A stretch of 64,000 nucleotides of DNA, taken from positions 2,330,442 to 2,394,441 of the forward strand of contig NW_020194619.1 in NCBI RefSeq assembly GCF_002865645.1, given 5' to 3'. Below are positions 42,151 to 53,210 of the stretch, piece after piece (position 1 is the stretch's first letter; each line of letters starts with the position of its first letter). Under the pieces are notes generated by a model that had not been told where the DNA came from, did no database searches, and was given only the letters and a program-made list of their open reading frames with translations. The stretch is from Hyaloscypha bicolor E. Taxonomy: Eukaryota; Ascomycota; Leotiomycetes; Helotiales; Hyaloscyphaceae. The position numbers were made by a program, and so were the translations under genes.

Positions 42151-44613
42151 CTAGTCCACGCACCATTTCTGTGTCACCGGCAGCCATGACCCCGAGACAC
42201 GTTTTTCAGGTTCCCTAACCCAAGACTGATCATCATACTCCGGTGCTCCCCAAATGATGACCTTACAGATCCTTTCAACATGCATCGATTTCTCCCCTTC
42301 TTCGACGGCTGATCCCTTCAGGCGAACCATCAATCCGGTAAGTGCATTGTTTTGCCAATGTCGCGTATAAGAGCAGATTATAATGCCCATACTCGAGCTA
42401 TTCTGCCAATTCGGTCTGACTTCAATCCACGGCGGATCATCTGGGTCATCCCTATATAGGACTTGCCACACCCGCGGTGGGTTTCCTTCAGCAACCTCTT
42501 CCTTGACACCAAGATCTAGCGATGGCAGAGTATCAATGACGAATGTTTTCTCGAGGTAGCAGTTTTCTTTCACTTCTCCAAGTCGAAATCCTGGAAACAC
42601 AACTTTCAATCCGCCACCCCCACGGCAGAGAGAACTTGGAAGCCGGTCAAGGGATCCCTTACTAGGAACCTCCCGGGGTATCGAAAGAGGATAAATGTCG
42701 AGGGTGCTTGAGTTGTGAGGACCATTGAGAAAAGATTTAGGCGCCCATCGGAACCCATACTCGTCCTGCCAAGGCCCTGGAAGTAGTAATACGCCTGGGG
42801 GAATCGATCCATCGACCAGTCTCAAGAGTGTCAGCATTGGTTCTTTCTCGAGTTTGAGTCTCTCCTGTTGCGCTTCAGAGGACTTAAACTTGTCTGGCTG
42901 TGCCTTCTCGAGGTCCTCCCTTGCCTTAAGTTTGTTCTTTGCAGCAATGATTGACCTGGCGTCAATCCCCAGAAGCAAAGCTAGGCATAGAGCCTCGTCG
43001 CTTTGGAAAGTCGATACTCGATCTGCAACGGCTCTAACAACACGTATTATTGCACCTTCGTTATCCCACAGACGCCATGCCTGCTTCTCAGGCGACAGAA
43101 CAATTTGCGTAGCCGACAAATCTTCATCGCGGCTGTCGTCTGGGTCCTTGGCTTCAATCAAGACGGACTTGCTACTTTGTCCAAGTCCCCGCCCAAATCG
43201 GTACGTGAAATGGCTCTTCGTCCACGCTTTAATGCCAACTCCAATCCTACTTTCACCTTCATACAACAGAGCCCCCAGAGATGTTGTTCCGTCTGATAAC
43301 AAGAAGTGTATTGAACTTGCAAATACCCCTTCCTGAAGCGTCCATAATCTGCGCAGCCAGTTCGATAGCAGAATGCGATGAAGAACACTCAGTGGATCTG
43401 AGAACAAACTGCAAGTGGCCACTTCAGAATCTATCACAAGAACATCCTTGGCGTTCTTGTAAATCTGGGTCATGTTGACAATTGTTGCATCTTTGATCTT
43501 TTCGAGCTTGGGATCGTTTGGGATGAGTAACGTATCCATCCAGAATGGCACAGAAGTGATTTGAGAATCGTCGCTGGTCAATTCATCATGATATAGGCTA
43601 TCCACGGCTTTCTGAATACGATCAAGCTGGCATGCAGGCATGCTGTTACCAGCAAAGTTACCAAGCCCATCACTCCAAACATGAGACATGGCAACGTAGT
43701 TGGTTCCACTTTCTCCTGGGACAACTTTCAATTCCCCTCCTTTGCCATCCGAGTTCGTCACGAAAAGGAGGAGGGGTAGCTTGTCTTCTGCTAAGATCTC
43801 ACTCATTTTGTCGATGTCGGGGCTGAACATGAGACATGGGCAAGTGGGCGTAACGTGTTGGATGCCATTGCTTCTGTACGTGCACATTTCATCTGTGCAC
43901 CTTCTATGATTCCGCTGTACCCTTGGAGGGCCGATAGTCGAGGCGTAATATTTTCCATCAATTTCGAAGGTGTGGTCAATGCCGGCAACCAAAAACGGAC
44001 ACCAGCCCTGGCTTTCCATATGCTCGAGGAGCAGTGAACCGGATGACCACCCTAGACGATCCTCTCGTGCCTCGGGATTCAGAATCTCCCTATTGGCAAG
44101 CTCTAAAGCCCGACCCAAGAGGGCGAATGACAAAGCCATCTCCCTGCTCACGGGCGGGATCGGGCTCATAGTTAAGGGCATGGTTTCTGGCCAGCCCGAA
44201 ATATAACATATAGTCCTGTGAGCATCCTCTAGAACCAAATGATTCTTCCGCCATAGCGAGAGTTTCTCTTCCTTAGAAAGCATTTCAACGCCTCGCTTCC
44301 ATTTTTCAAAATAGACCGGTAGCTCGGATGTTGTGATAAACTTTCTCCCCTTTTCATTATCGTTGAGAAAGTCATCGACATCTGGTTTGAAGGGAAGAAC
44401 GGAGAAGATGAGGCCGAAAAAGAGCCACGATTGGAGGAAAGCGGCGACAGTATCTGGCGGGTAGTGATAAAAGGCATTGACTCGAAGATGATCGAGGTTG
44501 AATCCTTGAGTGGAGGGGTATTCTAGCCACTCTCCTTCATGGTTGTATGGCTCCTTGCTGAGATACGGGATTTCCAAAGGTACAGGATGACCACCGTGCG
44601 GTAAATGATCCAT
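42151..44613 (-). CDS. HET-domain (heterokaryon incompatibility) protein
   Basis: A single 820-codon exon. Residues about 306-430 form the HET domain: YVAMSHVWSDGLGN (306-319), PFWMDTLLIP (356-365), IYKNAKDVLVIDSEV (384-398) and WLRRLWTLQEGVFAS (419-433). HET domains trigger cell death after non-self recognition in filamentous fungi; they are thought to be related to TIR domains. The first 300 residues contain several aromatic-rich helices (AAFLQSWLFFGLIFSVLPF) and a Cys-rich patch (RRCTDEMCTYRSNGI...CPCLMF) of unknown role, and the last 380 have no motif I recognise. It is divergently arranged with an NB-ARC/TPR gene, whose start is about 390 bp away. Confidence 0.92.
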   Translation of the reverse strand: MDHLPHGGHPVPLEIPYLSKEPYNHEGEWLEYPSTQGFNLDHLRVNAFYHYPPDTVAAFLQSWLFFGLIFSVLPFKPDVDDFLNDNEKGRKFITTSELPVYFEKWKRGVEMLSKEEKLSLWRKNHLVLEDAHRTICYISGWPETMPLTMSPIPPVSREMALSFALLGRALELANREILNPEAREDRLGWSSGSLLLEHMESQGWCPFLVAGIDHTFEIDGKYYASTIGPPRVQRNHRRCTDEMCTYRSNGIQHVTPTCPCLMFSPDIDKMSEILAEDKLPLLLFVTNSDGKGGELKVVPGESGTNYVAMSHVWSDGLGNFAGNSMPACQLDRIQKAVDSLYHDELTSDDSQITSVPFWMDTLLIPNDPKLEKIKDATIVNMTQIYKNAKDVLVIDSEVATCSLFSDPLSVLHRILLSNWLRRLWTLQEGVFASSIHFLLSDGTTSLGALLYEGESRIGVGIKAWTKSHFTYRFGRGLGQSSKSVLIEAKDPDDSRDEDLSATQIVLSPEKQAWRLWDNEGAIIRVVRAVADRVSTFQSDEALCLALLLGIDARSIIAAKNKLKAREDLEKAQPDKFKSSEAQQERLKLEKEPMLTLLRLVDGSIPPGVLLLPGPWQDEYGFRWAPKSFLNGPHNSSTLDIYPLSIPREVPSKGSLDRLPSSLCRGGGGLKVVFPGFRLGEVKENCYLEKTFVIDTLPSLDLGVKEEVAEGNPPRVWQVLYRDDPDDPPWIEVRPNWQNSSSMGIIICSYTRHWQNNALTGLMVRLKGSAVEEGEKSMHVERICKVIIWGAPEYDDQSWVREPEKRVSGSWLPVTQKWCVD

Positions 44614-45003
44614 TTCATGGATTTAAAGTTACTCTTGAAGGTTTTTGCGAGAAGCTTGACCAATTTGGCCCCTGTGCCGGGAAGTATTTTATCGTTTGCG
44701 TTCTCTGTGGTGATTGAGGGCAGTATAAAGAAGGCTTGTTTGGAATTTCCTGTCACACCAAGTTGATCGTTGAGAAGTCTAGTCCTGGGAGCTGAAAATC
44801 AAAAACCAAGCCACAATTTGTCGAATTCAGCGGTCACGGCCGAGCCTGACCAATCAATCGCGCTTCGGATGCGCCCCGAACTCAATTTTGTTGCTTTTTC
44901 TCGGCTTCTTTTTCAATGTGGGCCCTGCCTTGCCCCTCTTTTGCCCTCTTCTCGTCGCGCACATCTCTAAATGTTCGTGTTTGAGCACAAAATCCAGATC
45001 AAT
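44614..45003. promoter_or_regulatory. Bidirectional promoter of the HET and NLR genes
   Basis: A 390 bp gap between two divergent starts (44613 and 45004). A CCAAT box at 44850-44854 lies near the middle and could serve either direction. The short distance suggests the two genes are co-regulated, but no test of that is possible from sequence. Confidence 0.45.
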
Positions 45004-47787
45004 ATGGAAAACTTTCTAGTCCCCATTCGACGAAAGCCCGGTGTCCATCGACCTGGCCTGCTCTCAGACCTAGAAAGAAAACTTACGGCGGAAGGTTGCG
45101 CTGTTCTCTGTGGCGAAGGCGGTACTGGGTACGGTTGAACGAATTTTTCTTCGCTCTCTATATTTCTGCCAGAATGCTCTCATCTTTCAATGACCGGCCT
45201 TTCTTTAATTCGCCAGGTTCTCTCACACGCCGGACTAGGCAGCCTGTAACTGCTTCCTGGTTTGGGCACCAGATCTGACGTTGAAGATAGCAAGACACAG
45301 CTGGCCTTTGACTTCTGTTCCAAGTATAATACAGACCATCCAGATGCCCTCGTTCTTTGGATCAGTTCGGAGACAAGGCCTTATCTAGAAGAGCGATTGA
45401 GAGAGATTTCCGGGCATCTTTCCATTGTCGACCAGACCAATATCTCGGAAAGTGTTGCAAGTTGGCTTCGATTGCACTCGCAAAATGACTGGGTCCTGGT
45501 TCTTGACGACGTTGGGAATGAATTCCAAACTTCGAGCGCAGAATCCAACGACGGCACATCATTTCCCTCGTCAACTATTCTCTTCCGCACCTTCAGAGGA
45601 GAGACGAAGACTCTGGAAGAAAACTTGACCAATGCATTGAAATCTAAGGAGGCTCAAGTTATTCTGTTATATCCAACACTAAATGATTCGTTACAAATCT
45701 TCAAGCAACATTGCCCAAACATTCCATGGGAGGCAAGGGTTGCGGAACAGGTTACAACGTCTTTGGAATTCTCACCGTTGGCTATATCAATAGCAGCTGC
45801 ATACATGGAGGACAACGGCATCACCTTAAGCGAATATCTTGACTTATTTCGGCAATACAACCTAAGTTCTACTCCATCTACTTTCTCTACTTCCGTCGCA
45901 CGCGCTTTGGTGGTATCCCTCGGACAGTTGCAGTCCGAGAGACCTCAAGCAATAGGCATCTGCAAACTTATGGCAGTGTTAGACCGCCAATCTGTTGTCG
46001 AGAGCCTTCTCTTCTATGATCGCAAAGGCCAAAACGCTCGGAATTTCTACGGATCGCTAAGAAAATTGGATTCATTGTCGTTGGTTCACAAGGCTGTGCG
46101 AAATCACCATTACTCGATGCACCGCTTGGTTCGGGATTTCTTCGTTGAGTACCTCGAGAACGAAGGGAAATTGGAGACACAGCAACAGTCTGCAATTGAA
46201 CTATTATCCGAAAGATACCCATTCGGCGACCAGAGTTTTTGGACTGTGTGTCGTGCGTACAACCCTCACGCTGAAAAGGCTATCAAGTTCGAAGGTCCGG
46301 ACGCGTGGCCAAGGGCAGTGTTGACGAGGAACATGGCGGCTTACCAGCGAAACTGCGGCAATTTTGGTGCTGCTTACGCACTCTATAAAAGGGTACTGCA
46401 GATTTACGCCTCCAATGCACCTCTTTCAGCAAAGCAAGAAGATCTGATGGTGGGCCTTTCTTTAGGGGTAGTTGAGATGCTTGGTAAGATGTCTCAATTC
46501 GACGCCGGCGAAAAACTCTTGCAAGACACCATGGGTAAAATGAAATCAGAGGTGGAGCCAGGACACCCGCAACTGATACATGCAAGGAATCTCCAAGCCT
46601 GGTTCTGTTACTGGAGAGGTCAGCATGCAGAGGCAGAACGCCTGTGGCGGCTATGTCTAAAAGACAATAACGAAATCCACTACGAAACCCATGTGGAGTC
46701 CTTGATATTCGAATCGAACATCACAACTGCTCTCATCGAGCAAGAGAAATACGCGGAAGCAGAAGAGCTTCTTGCTCAGACAATTCGGGGCCGCATTTCC
46801 GTTCGAGGAAATGACCACCCTGACACCATCCAGAGCCAGCAAATTCTTGCGGCCCTCTACCAAGAACAAGGCAAATACACCAAGGCGGAAGAGTTGTACC
46901 AGGAAATTTTAAAGACCGCCAATAGGGTCCAGGGTTCCGAACACCCTGATACTCTGACCATCGTGAGCAACTTGTCGAAGAACCTTTCGGCACTCGGGCG
47001 ATTTTCAGAGGCTGAAGTGATGCAGTGGCGCTTGCTGGCTTCCAGAGAACGCCAATTTGGTTCCGAGCATGAGCAAGTTGTACTCTCAAGGATCAACCTA
47101 GCCATCACACTGGAGAAGTTAGGAAAGTATTCTGTGGCCGAGGAACAGAATCGACTTGCCCTTGTCGCGCAGAAAAAGTTATTTCATGCCGACACTCATC
47201 CGACCACGTTGAACATCGAGAATACCCTGGGCCTCTTATTACTAAGGCAAGGTAAATTTGAAGAAGCAGAGCCAATAGTCAGGGAGGTGTTGAGAAAAAG
47301 ACGAGAGACACTGGGCGTGGAACATAGGGATACTTTGACTAGCCAAAACAATCTCGCTGGCACGTTGATGAAGCAAAAGAAGTATGAGGAGTCGAAAACC
47401 TTATTTGCGAACACTCTAGAAACGGCAAAAAGGATTCTAGGAGAAGAGAATGCCTTCACATTGAGATTGATGAATAATCTTTCAGAGGTCATGAGACAAG
47501 GTAGTTTCGAAGTTTCGGAGAACGAGAGGCAGAGCGTGCGCCTCGAAGCTTTGGGGTTGCAGAGAACTGCACTTGCTGGGAGGATCAAGATCTTCGGAGA
47601 AGACCACCCTGACGTTTTCACGAGTGAATGTAATCTGGCACGCCTTCTCCATGATATGGAGAGATGTATTGAAGCAAGGCAATTGTACGAGAAAGCTGCA
47701 GAAGGATTAGGGAGCAAGTTGGGTAAAGATCATCCTATGACGATCGAGTGCGAAACGAACTTCGCGGTTTGCAAAAGTCATCGCTAG
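45004..47787 (+). CDS. NB-ARC/TPR NLR-like protein
   Basis: Predicted 873 residues; exons 45004..45128 and 45291..47787. The 162 nt intron splits the P-loop, and splicing creates CGEGGTGKTQLAFDF (K43). Kinase-2 motif DWVLVLDDVGNEF follows (111-116 for LVLDDV), then a GxP-like EFSPLAISIAAAYM and an MHD-like SMHRLVRDFF (318-326). Residues about 390-867 are seven or eight kinesin-light-chain type TPRs of 42 residues, each opening H-P-D-T or similar (HPDTIQSQQILAALYQEQGK, HPDTLTIVSNLSKNLSALGR). Such NLRs act as non-self sensors. No effector domain precedes the NB-ARC, which fits a partner supplied in trans, for example the divergent HET protein. An in-frame ATG at 44971 is an alternative start; 45004 has the better context. 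Confidence 0.9.
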
Positions 47788-48181
47788 AACGAGAAGTTGC
47801 TTTGCTTTGAGACTCACGATTTCACTTCTCATGCCATGCCACGAATCGTTTTAATTTCAATTTAAATCCTTTTCTTTGTTTCAAACAGTTGAAACTTCTA
47901 ATTGGCCTCAAAATACAGATTTGCAACATAATATATTTGATAGGTCTGGCATTTCCCCTTCTAAGATGGAACACGAATGCCTAGTTTCAAAAATCCAGCT
48001 TGCGGTGTTTGTTGACCCCTGAGTTTCGCGAAACAACCCCTGAAATTTGGCGAGCCAGCCCTCCCTCACCATTAAGCTTTGGGTTCAAGTGCGGGTGGTG
48101 CAGAGTATACAACGACTGAAAATATCACAGTAATATGTAGTATTTAAGATATGGGATTCTTCAGTAGTATTGCACACTGAC
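47788..48181. other. 3' flank of the NLR gene, with a degenerate repeat at 48014-48057
   Basis: No gene. The two-unit motif recurs here as CCCCTGAGTTTCGCGAAAC / CCCCTGAAATTTGGCGAG, in the same orientation as the copy near 42.04 kb. Confidence 0.4.
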
Positions 48182-48517
48182 CTAGGTTATATTTGTTAAT
48201 TCAGTGGGAGTAAATACGTTGTCCGACCTTGTCAAGTTGTCCTCGGTTGTCCTCAGTTCCAGATTCAGCACAATCCCAAACTCGACGGAGGTTCTAAGAT
48301 GCGAAATCGACGATTGTCCTCTCCTCCAATAAGCTTTGCAGCCCTTAAGCTCTTTCTCGAGCTCCAACATAGCTAAGTCGAGCTGCCGAGTAATTTCTTC
48401 GCCATGCACGTACTCGACGTTCCAACATTCCCTAAAACCTGCATCATAGAAGACTACATTGTTAGGCATAGCTATACGTGTCTCCCGCCATTTGATTTCG
48501 TCCTTGCGCTCACTCAC
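48182..48517 (-). CDS. Possible short protein, unrecognised
   Basis: A 111-codon open frame whose second half reads like protein (YVHGEEITRQLDLAMLELEK, KAYWRRGQSSISHLRTSVEF). No family recognised. It overlaps the start of plus-strand membrane-protein debris, so at most one of the two readings is likely to be real in the overlap. Confidence 0.2.
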   Translation of the reverse strand: MSERKDEIKWRETRIAMPNNVVFYDAGFRECWNVEYVHGEEITRQLDLAMLELEKELKGCKAYWRRGQSSISHLRTSVEFGIVLNLELRTTEDNLTRSDNVFTPTELTNIT

Positions 48518-48796
48518 AAAACATTTAAACGCCTCCTCTTATGTGCAATGATTCTAGGAATCATTTCGGCCACGATTTCATCCGTCCTACAGTGCCCCGT
48601 AGCACGTCAACCAGGATCCTCTACCTAGCAGCAAGCGCGAGTTTTCACCGCCGCAAGCGCTCTCTGTGCAATTGCTGCAATTCCCATGTATCTCTACTCG
48701 GCAACCATGGGGAGCACCTTGGTGACCTATTTTGCGTCTGTCGATGACGTTGGAGCTGGTGTTGATGGTCGATTCTACTTTAAAGAGCACAAATGA
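48500..48796 (+). pseudogene. Membrane-protein relic with in-frame stop
   Basis: In one plus-strand frame, KTFKRLLLCAMILGIISATI and QCPVARQPGSST are followed by TAG at 48626-48628. The same frame then continues QQARVFTAASALCAIAAIPM, YLYSATMGSTLVTYFASVDD and ends FYFKEHK at 48796. Two membrane segments on either side of the stop and a plausible tail suggest a small multi-span protein with one nonsense change (CAG to TAG would restore it). The 5' part is not identified. Confidence 0.35.
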
Positions 48797-49254
48797 AGAG
48801 TAGGAAAAGACCGCAGGTTCCTTTCAAAGGGTTGCACCAAGGGTAGTTTTAGTGGAAATATAGAGTTCAATTTGTTTGGAAGACGCAGCCTTTGTCTATT
48901 TCCTCATCCCCATGTCACTGCTCTGTCTGCCCAGCATCCCGAATGTCATTTCTATTTCTGAGGATTATGTAGGCTACTACCACGCATCCTTCGTTTTGTT
49001 ATTTTCATAATTGGTCTTCCTACCAGTCTAATTCCCAGTGATTTGCTTCCCTGTCAGGCCACCTCAAGTATCACTTGGGTGAACTCCAAATTAAGACGTC
49101 CACCGCCAAATGTCAGACTATCAGTATTTTCCTGAGCTTGCTCTCTGTGCCCGTGCCTGTTGATTTTTCCGGAAGCGGCGATTCATCTGGCGTGTTTGGA
49201 TCTCTCGCCCATAAGCAACACTATGCTGACTCCTCATACCAGCAAGAGCATCTC
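48797..49254. other. Intergenic, about 0.46 kb
   Basis: No gene or repeat seen between the membrane-protein relic and the 3' end of the coiled-coil gene. Confidence 0.4.
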
Positions 49255-50852
49255 TCAGGTTTTTATCCTGCTCAAAATCTTTGTCGGTGATCTTGAACGA
49301 GGGGCAGATTTTGTAAAGACGAATTGGAACAGTTTATTGAAGACAGTCCTGTTGATGCCGCCTGTCGGTGTGAACTGTCTCATATTCAGGTTCCAGTTCA
49401 AGATATCCAGGAAAGTGGTGTGGCCCCTATGTTCCAATACAGTTTTCGCCGAGACTCCGTTATACATCTCCTTGAAGCGCTGTTCTTCAGGCGACGACAT
49501 CATCCAGGTGGCATCGGCCAACACCTGTGCGTGGTGAGCTGCAGAGTTCCCGTCGGCAATAACGGTTTGGTCCTTGTCCTCTTTTCCCTTTCCCGAATCG
49601 ATTTCAACTTGACGCTTTCTGATCGCAAGACCAATGTTGTAAAGTGGCTGCATCTGAAGTTTCGCCTTCCTGACCTCCACTACTTCGGTCTTCATGTCCT
49701 TCAGCTCCTTGTTGACAGACTCTTTTCTTTTCTTAATGAGTTGAACGTAACCTTGCGTTATAATTTGGACTATGTCATCAACATCCCTGAAGGTTGGTAC
49801 CTCTGTTGAATCCTCGCTGTTTCCGCCGTTCTCTGTCGGAATTGGGAAGTCTGTCACGAGTACAGCCAGATCATCGGATATACATGGTGTCTTTGGAGTT
49901 GCCTTGCTCTCTGGGTTATCCCTCGGAATTTCTGTATTGAGATCAACCAGAATGTCAAATTTACCCGTCTCCACTGCATCGCTGCATGTCGTTAGATCCT
50001 CTTCCTGACAGTCTGTGATGAGATCAACCCGACCAGTTACACATGCCTTCTGAATAAAATCGCTGCAGGCGATGTTCTCATTCTGAAATTGGCTCTCAAA
50101 TGTAATCAAATCTCCAACGATCTTGTTTGTGGGTTCGCGTGCTCTCTCCTTGCTCTTTGGAATATCCCCGCGAAGAGGAGGCGATGGAACATCGACAAGA
50201 GTACAGTCGGCTTTTGAGGGTTCCATTTCTGCAAACTGCTTTTTGAATTGCTGATAGTTGGCCTCGAGCTCAGCCTGCCCACGACTCAGCTCCATCTTCA
50301 AGATCATGGAGCATTCCTCTGGCTCGGGCCAACGTGAATGCCACTTGCGTGTTTCAGCCTCAAGCTCGGTCTTCAGTTCTGCCTCGAAATCTTCCAGCTC
50401 CTTGACCTCCTCAGATGACGCGAGGAGCTGGTCGCTGATCACTTCAATCGCGACATTTGATTCAAGAATTCCGCGAAGTGTCAGTGGTGAGGAAATGGCT
50501 AAGATCAAGAATTTGAAAGTGAAGTGCTGGCGATAGAGACAAAAGAATTGAGAAAGGTCAGATATGCTTACTTTGAATTGAGATCCAAGAGCTTCAGTGT
50601 CCGTCGTTGACCTTCAGGTTTCGTCCATGCGCTTTGCTGGGAGAGATCCTCGAGAATCACCCCCTTTTCATCTTCGAGGGCCCGAAGATATTGGTGAATA
50701 TCGCCTAGCTCTTCGTTCAGTTGGCTAGCTTTTGCTTATCTTGTCAGGAGCGTCTTCTTCGTCCACTCGATAATGCATTCCAGTCCAATCAGTGCCAGCT
50801 TCTCTTTCTGCTTCTGATATCCTCTCACTGGGTCTCGCGTCGGAGAATGCAT
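49255..50852 (-). CDS. Uncharacterised coiled-coil protein, 5' end uncertain
   Basis: The main exon (about 49255-50508) encodes some 417 residues with charged heptad-like helices (SSEEVKELEDFEAELKTELE, RGQAELEANYQQFKKQFAEM, KKRKESVNKELKDMKTEVVE) and an acidic middle. No known domain. Upstream, a likely first exon starts at ATG 50852 (MHSPTRDPVRGYQKQKEKLA, then NEELGDIHQYLRALEDEKGV), ending at a clean GTAAGC donor near 50573, but it has an in-frame TAA near 50736-50738 and its phase does not match the main exon with the nearest acceptors. So either there is another intron or the gene is decaying. It lies beyond the HET/NLR pair and may be unrelated. Confidence 0.45.
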
Positions 50853-52624
50853 TGTGATTGTTTGATGCCTGGTGCTGGAAGAAGCTCGAAGAATTAACTG
50901 CGCTGGCTGGTTGATGCTTAATGGTATTGGTAGGGCGGTGGTGATTGAGAAAGGAAGATGACTTTCAACCGGAAAGGATTTTATAAGACTAAATCGCCTT
51001 GAATATATAATCTGTTTGGTTCTTATCTGGACCGCGCCATATGGAAGAGGTGAGGGTAACTCAGTCCGAATTCCAATGTGCCAGCTAATTTGGTCGACTC
51101 GGAACGGACCGCAATGCGAAGTTCTCCTTCTGACTGAGAGAGATGATCTTATTTCGCAAGCGAATTGCTACAATAGTGCGCCCGATACGCTTAAATCGAC
51201 GACTGGAGAGCATCTGACCAACAGGTTCAAGTACATCATGTTCGTTCTACGACGCTAAGCGAATGAAAAGGGGTTGGAAGCGAGCGTCTCTCCACCAACA
51301 ATCCCCGTGCATACTCTACAGCGGGCTTGCAACCAAAGAGAGAAAGATACCTTTTCTTACATCTCCACAGTCCAGTTGATCCTAAAACGAGAGAAGATTA
51401 GGTGCTATGGGACCGCGAATAATCTTCCTTGGCTTCTGATCGACGGGGTATCGCGCTTTCATCAACTCGACTCAACTAGTCCTTTGGCGCTTTATGGCAG
51501 CCGTTAACTTGCAATTATGATCTTCTCAATTCACAACTCTATCAACTCTCTCAATTTACAGAACCTTTGCGCAGGATTCCTCCTGGACTTAATCCGATCA
51601 CAGGCTCTTGACGTAGTACTAATCACTCACTGGGGTAGATAAAGGAGGAAACACTCAGGAATACAACGGCCATCAGCTCACCAATGAGGGGACGTGCGAT
51701 AAGAGAAACAGCAGTCAGGGGACTCCCTTCTGCTATATGAATGCCGGCCCCATTTAAGTGAGGCCTCGCCGACTTGAACAGCCAGTGATTGCAAGTACGG
51801 CAAAAGTTGTGAATCATAGAGTCGAGATAGCATAAATGAGGGTTTATGGCGGGAAAGTGGAACCCGAACGTTGTTGGGCAATTGTTACCAGTCTTTAATA
51901 GCGTCTGATGATCCTGTCTATATTGCCTACTAAAGCCAACCGATATAAGATATTGACGACATCCTCTTGCCTCAGAAACTCTGTTCACATATCATGAAGG
52001 ATGGATGCAACTTGCAGTGGGATTGGCTTAGCCGGGAGAAGACGGGAGACACTCTGTGAATATATTTTGAGCATATTCTACCCTGTTAACCCTGCTAAAT
52101 GCCACACGACCAACCTACTATCAATTAATTCACTAAACAGCTTCTTGATGTCCGATGGGAATGTGTATTCCATTTTGCCATGTATCTAATCAATATTCTT
52201 AGGTTTTCGGCAAACCCCATGTACTTTCAGGCTGCTGCAGTTATGCTGTCGTACCGTTTCGGGTCTCGATCGAAAACACGAAGGTGTTATGAGTTCGGTG
52301 CAGATAATGACCCTTCAAATGATTGAAACGCTGATTGGCATTAACGTAACTCGCCCCTCTACGGAACGGCACGAGTGTAAACTTCTTCTTCTCCGCTCAT
52401 ATTGTCTCAATTTAGATACCTATACTAGGCAGGTCATTGCAGTTGAGTCATTTATCATTGACCAATCCCATTACTGGTGGGTAATTACATATACTACTCG
52501 TCGAGAGATAAAGACTCCCCCGCGACTGAGTACAAAGCCGCAAAAACTTGCCCTCCAAGGTTCGTAATTTGAACAATCCATCCAAGCCTACTTGTCACCT
52601 CCTCATCATTGATCCTTGTATCCG
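50853..52624. other. Intergenic, about 1.8 kb
   Basis: Short open frames only on both strands; no recognisable gene or repeat. Confidence 0.4.
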
Positions 52625-53210
52625 TCATAACTTATTCTTCCTGGCTACCCAAGGGGAAGAAGACATTTCTCCGAGTCTATTCTCCTCCTTCAGGAATCTC
52701 TTTAGCGGCGGGTCGTTGCTTGTAGCTAGTAGGTACTCTGAGAGATCGATGCCGAAGACAGTCACAGATTTCCCTCCGGTAGGTCTTCGGGGATCTGTTC
52801 TTTGGCCGACTGCGGAAATGCCTTCGAGGATACATGGTACATGTTTTTGTCTAGGCTTTACTTGTGGAAGTGGTGGTGAGGCTTCCGGGGTCGTAAAGGG
52901 TGTTCTGAGAGTCCTGCAAGCGGAATTAATACTGAGTTCTAGACTGGAGGGTAGAGATCTTACTTTGAAGATGAAGACATCTTGGAATTGACGATGTTGA
53001 AGCAACAACCTTCGCCTCTCGTATGAGAGGCACCGTTTGAGAACCTCACCTCCTTTTGTGTTGACATTCATCTTCCCGAATCCATTGCATCATAAGGGTG
53101 AAGTTCTCACCGAAAACGGGGGCAAAATATCGTACGAGTTCCAGAAGATAGAGGCCTTCAATTAGGTCAAGTGACAAAGAAAACGTGTGATTTTTCATGT
53201 GATCTTCTTA
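52625..53210 (-). CDS. Uncharacterised multi-exon gene
   Basis: I do not recognise the product. Two introns have good signals and matching phases: 52914-52963 (GTAAGA...CTTGCAG) and about 52809-52861 (GTAAAG...CCGCAG). They join VFIFK | DSQNTLYDPGSLTTTST | IGQRTDPRRPTGGKSVTVFG, followed by IDLSEYLLATSNDPPLKRFL and a stop at 52625. Upstream, SLDLIEGLYLLELVRYFAPV and NFTLMMQWIREDE look coding and could be joined by an intron of about 85 nt with a weak GTCAAC donor. The 5' end is not found. Clean introns in a row favour a real gene. Confidence 0.4.

Noticed and set aside
45262..45290. The apparent start of the NLR reading frame just before the second exon.
   Set aside because: It is intronic: the true upstream exon supplies the first part of the P-loop in the matching phase.
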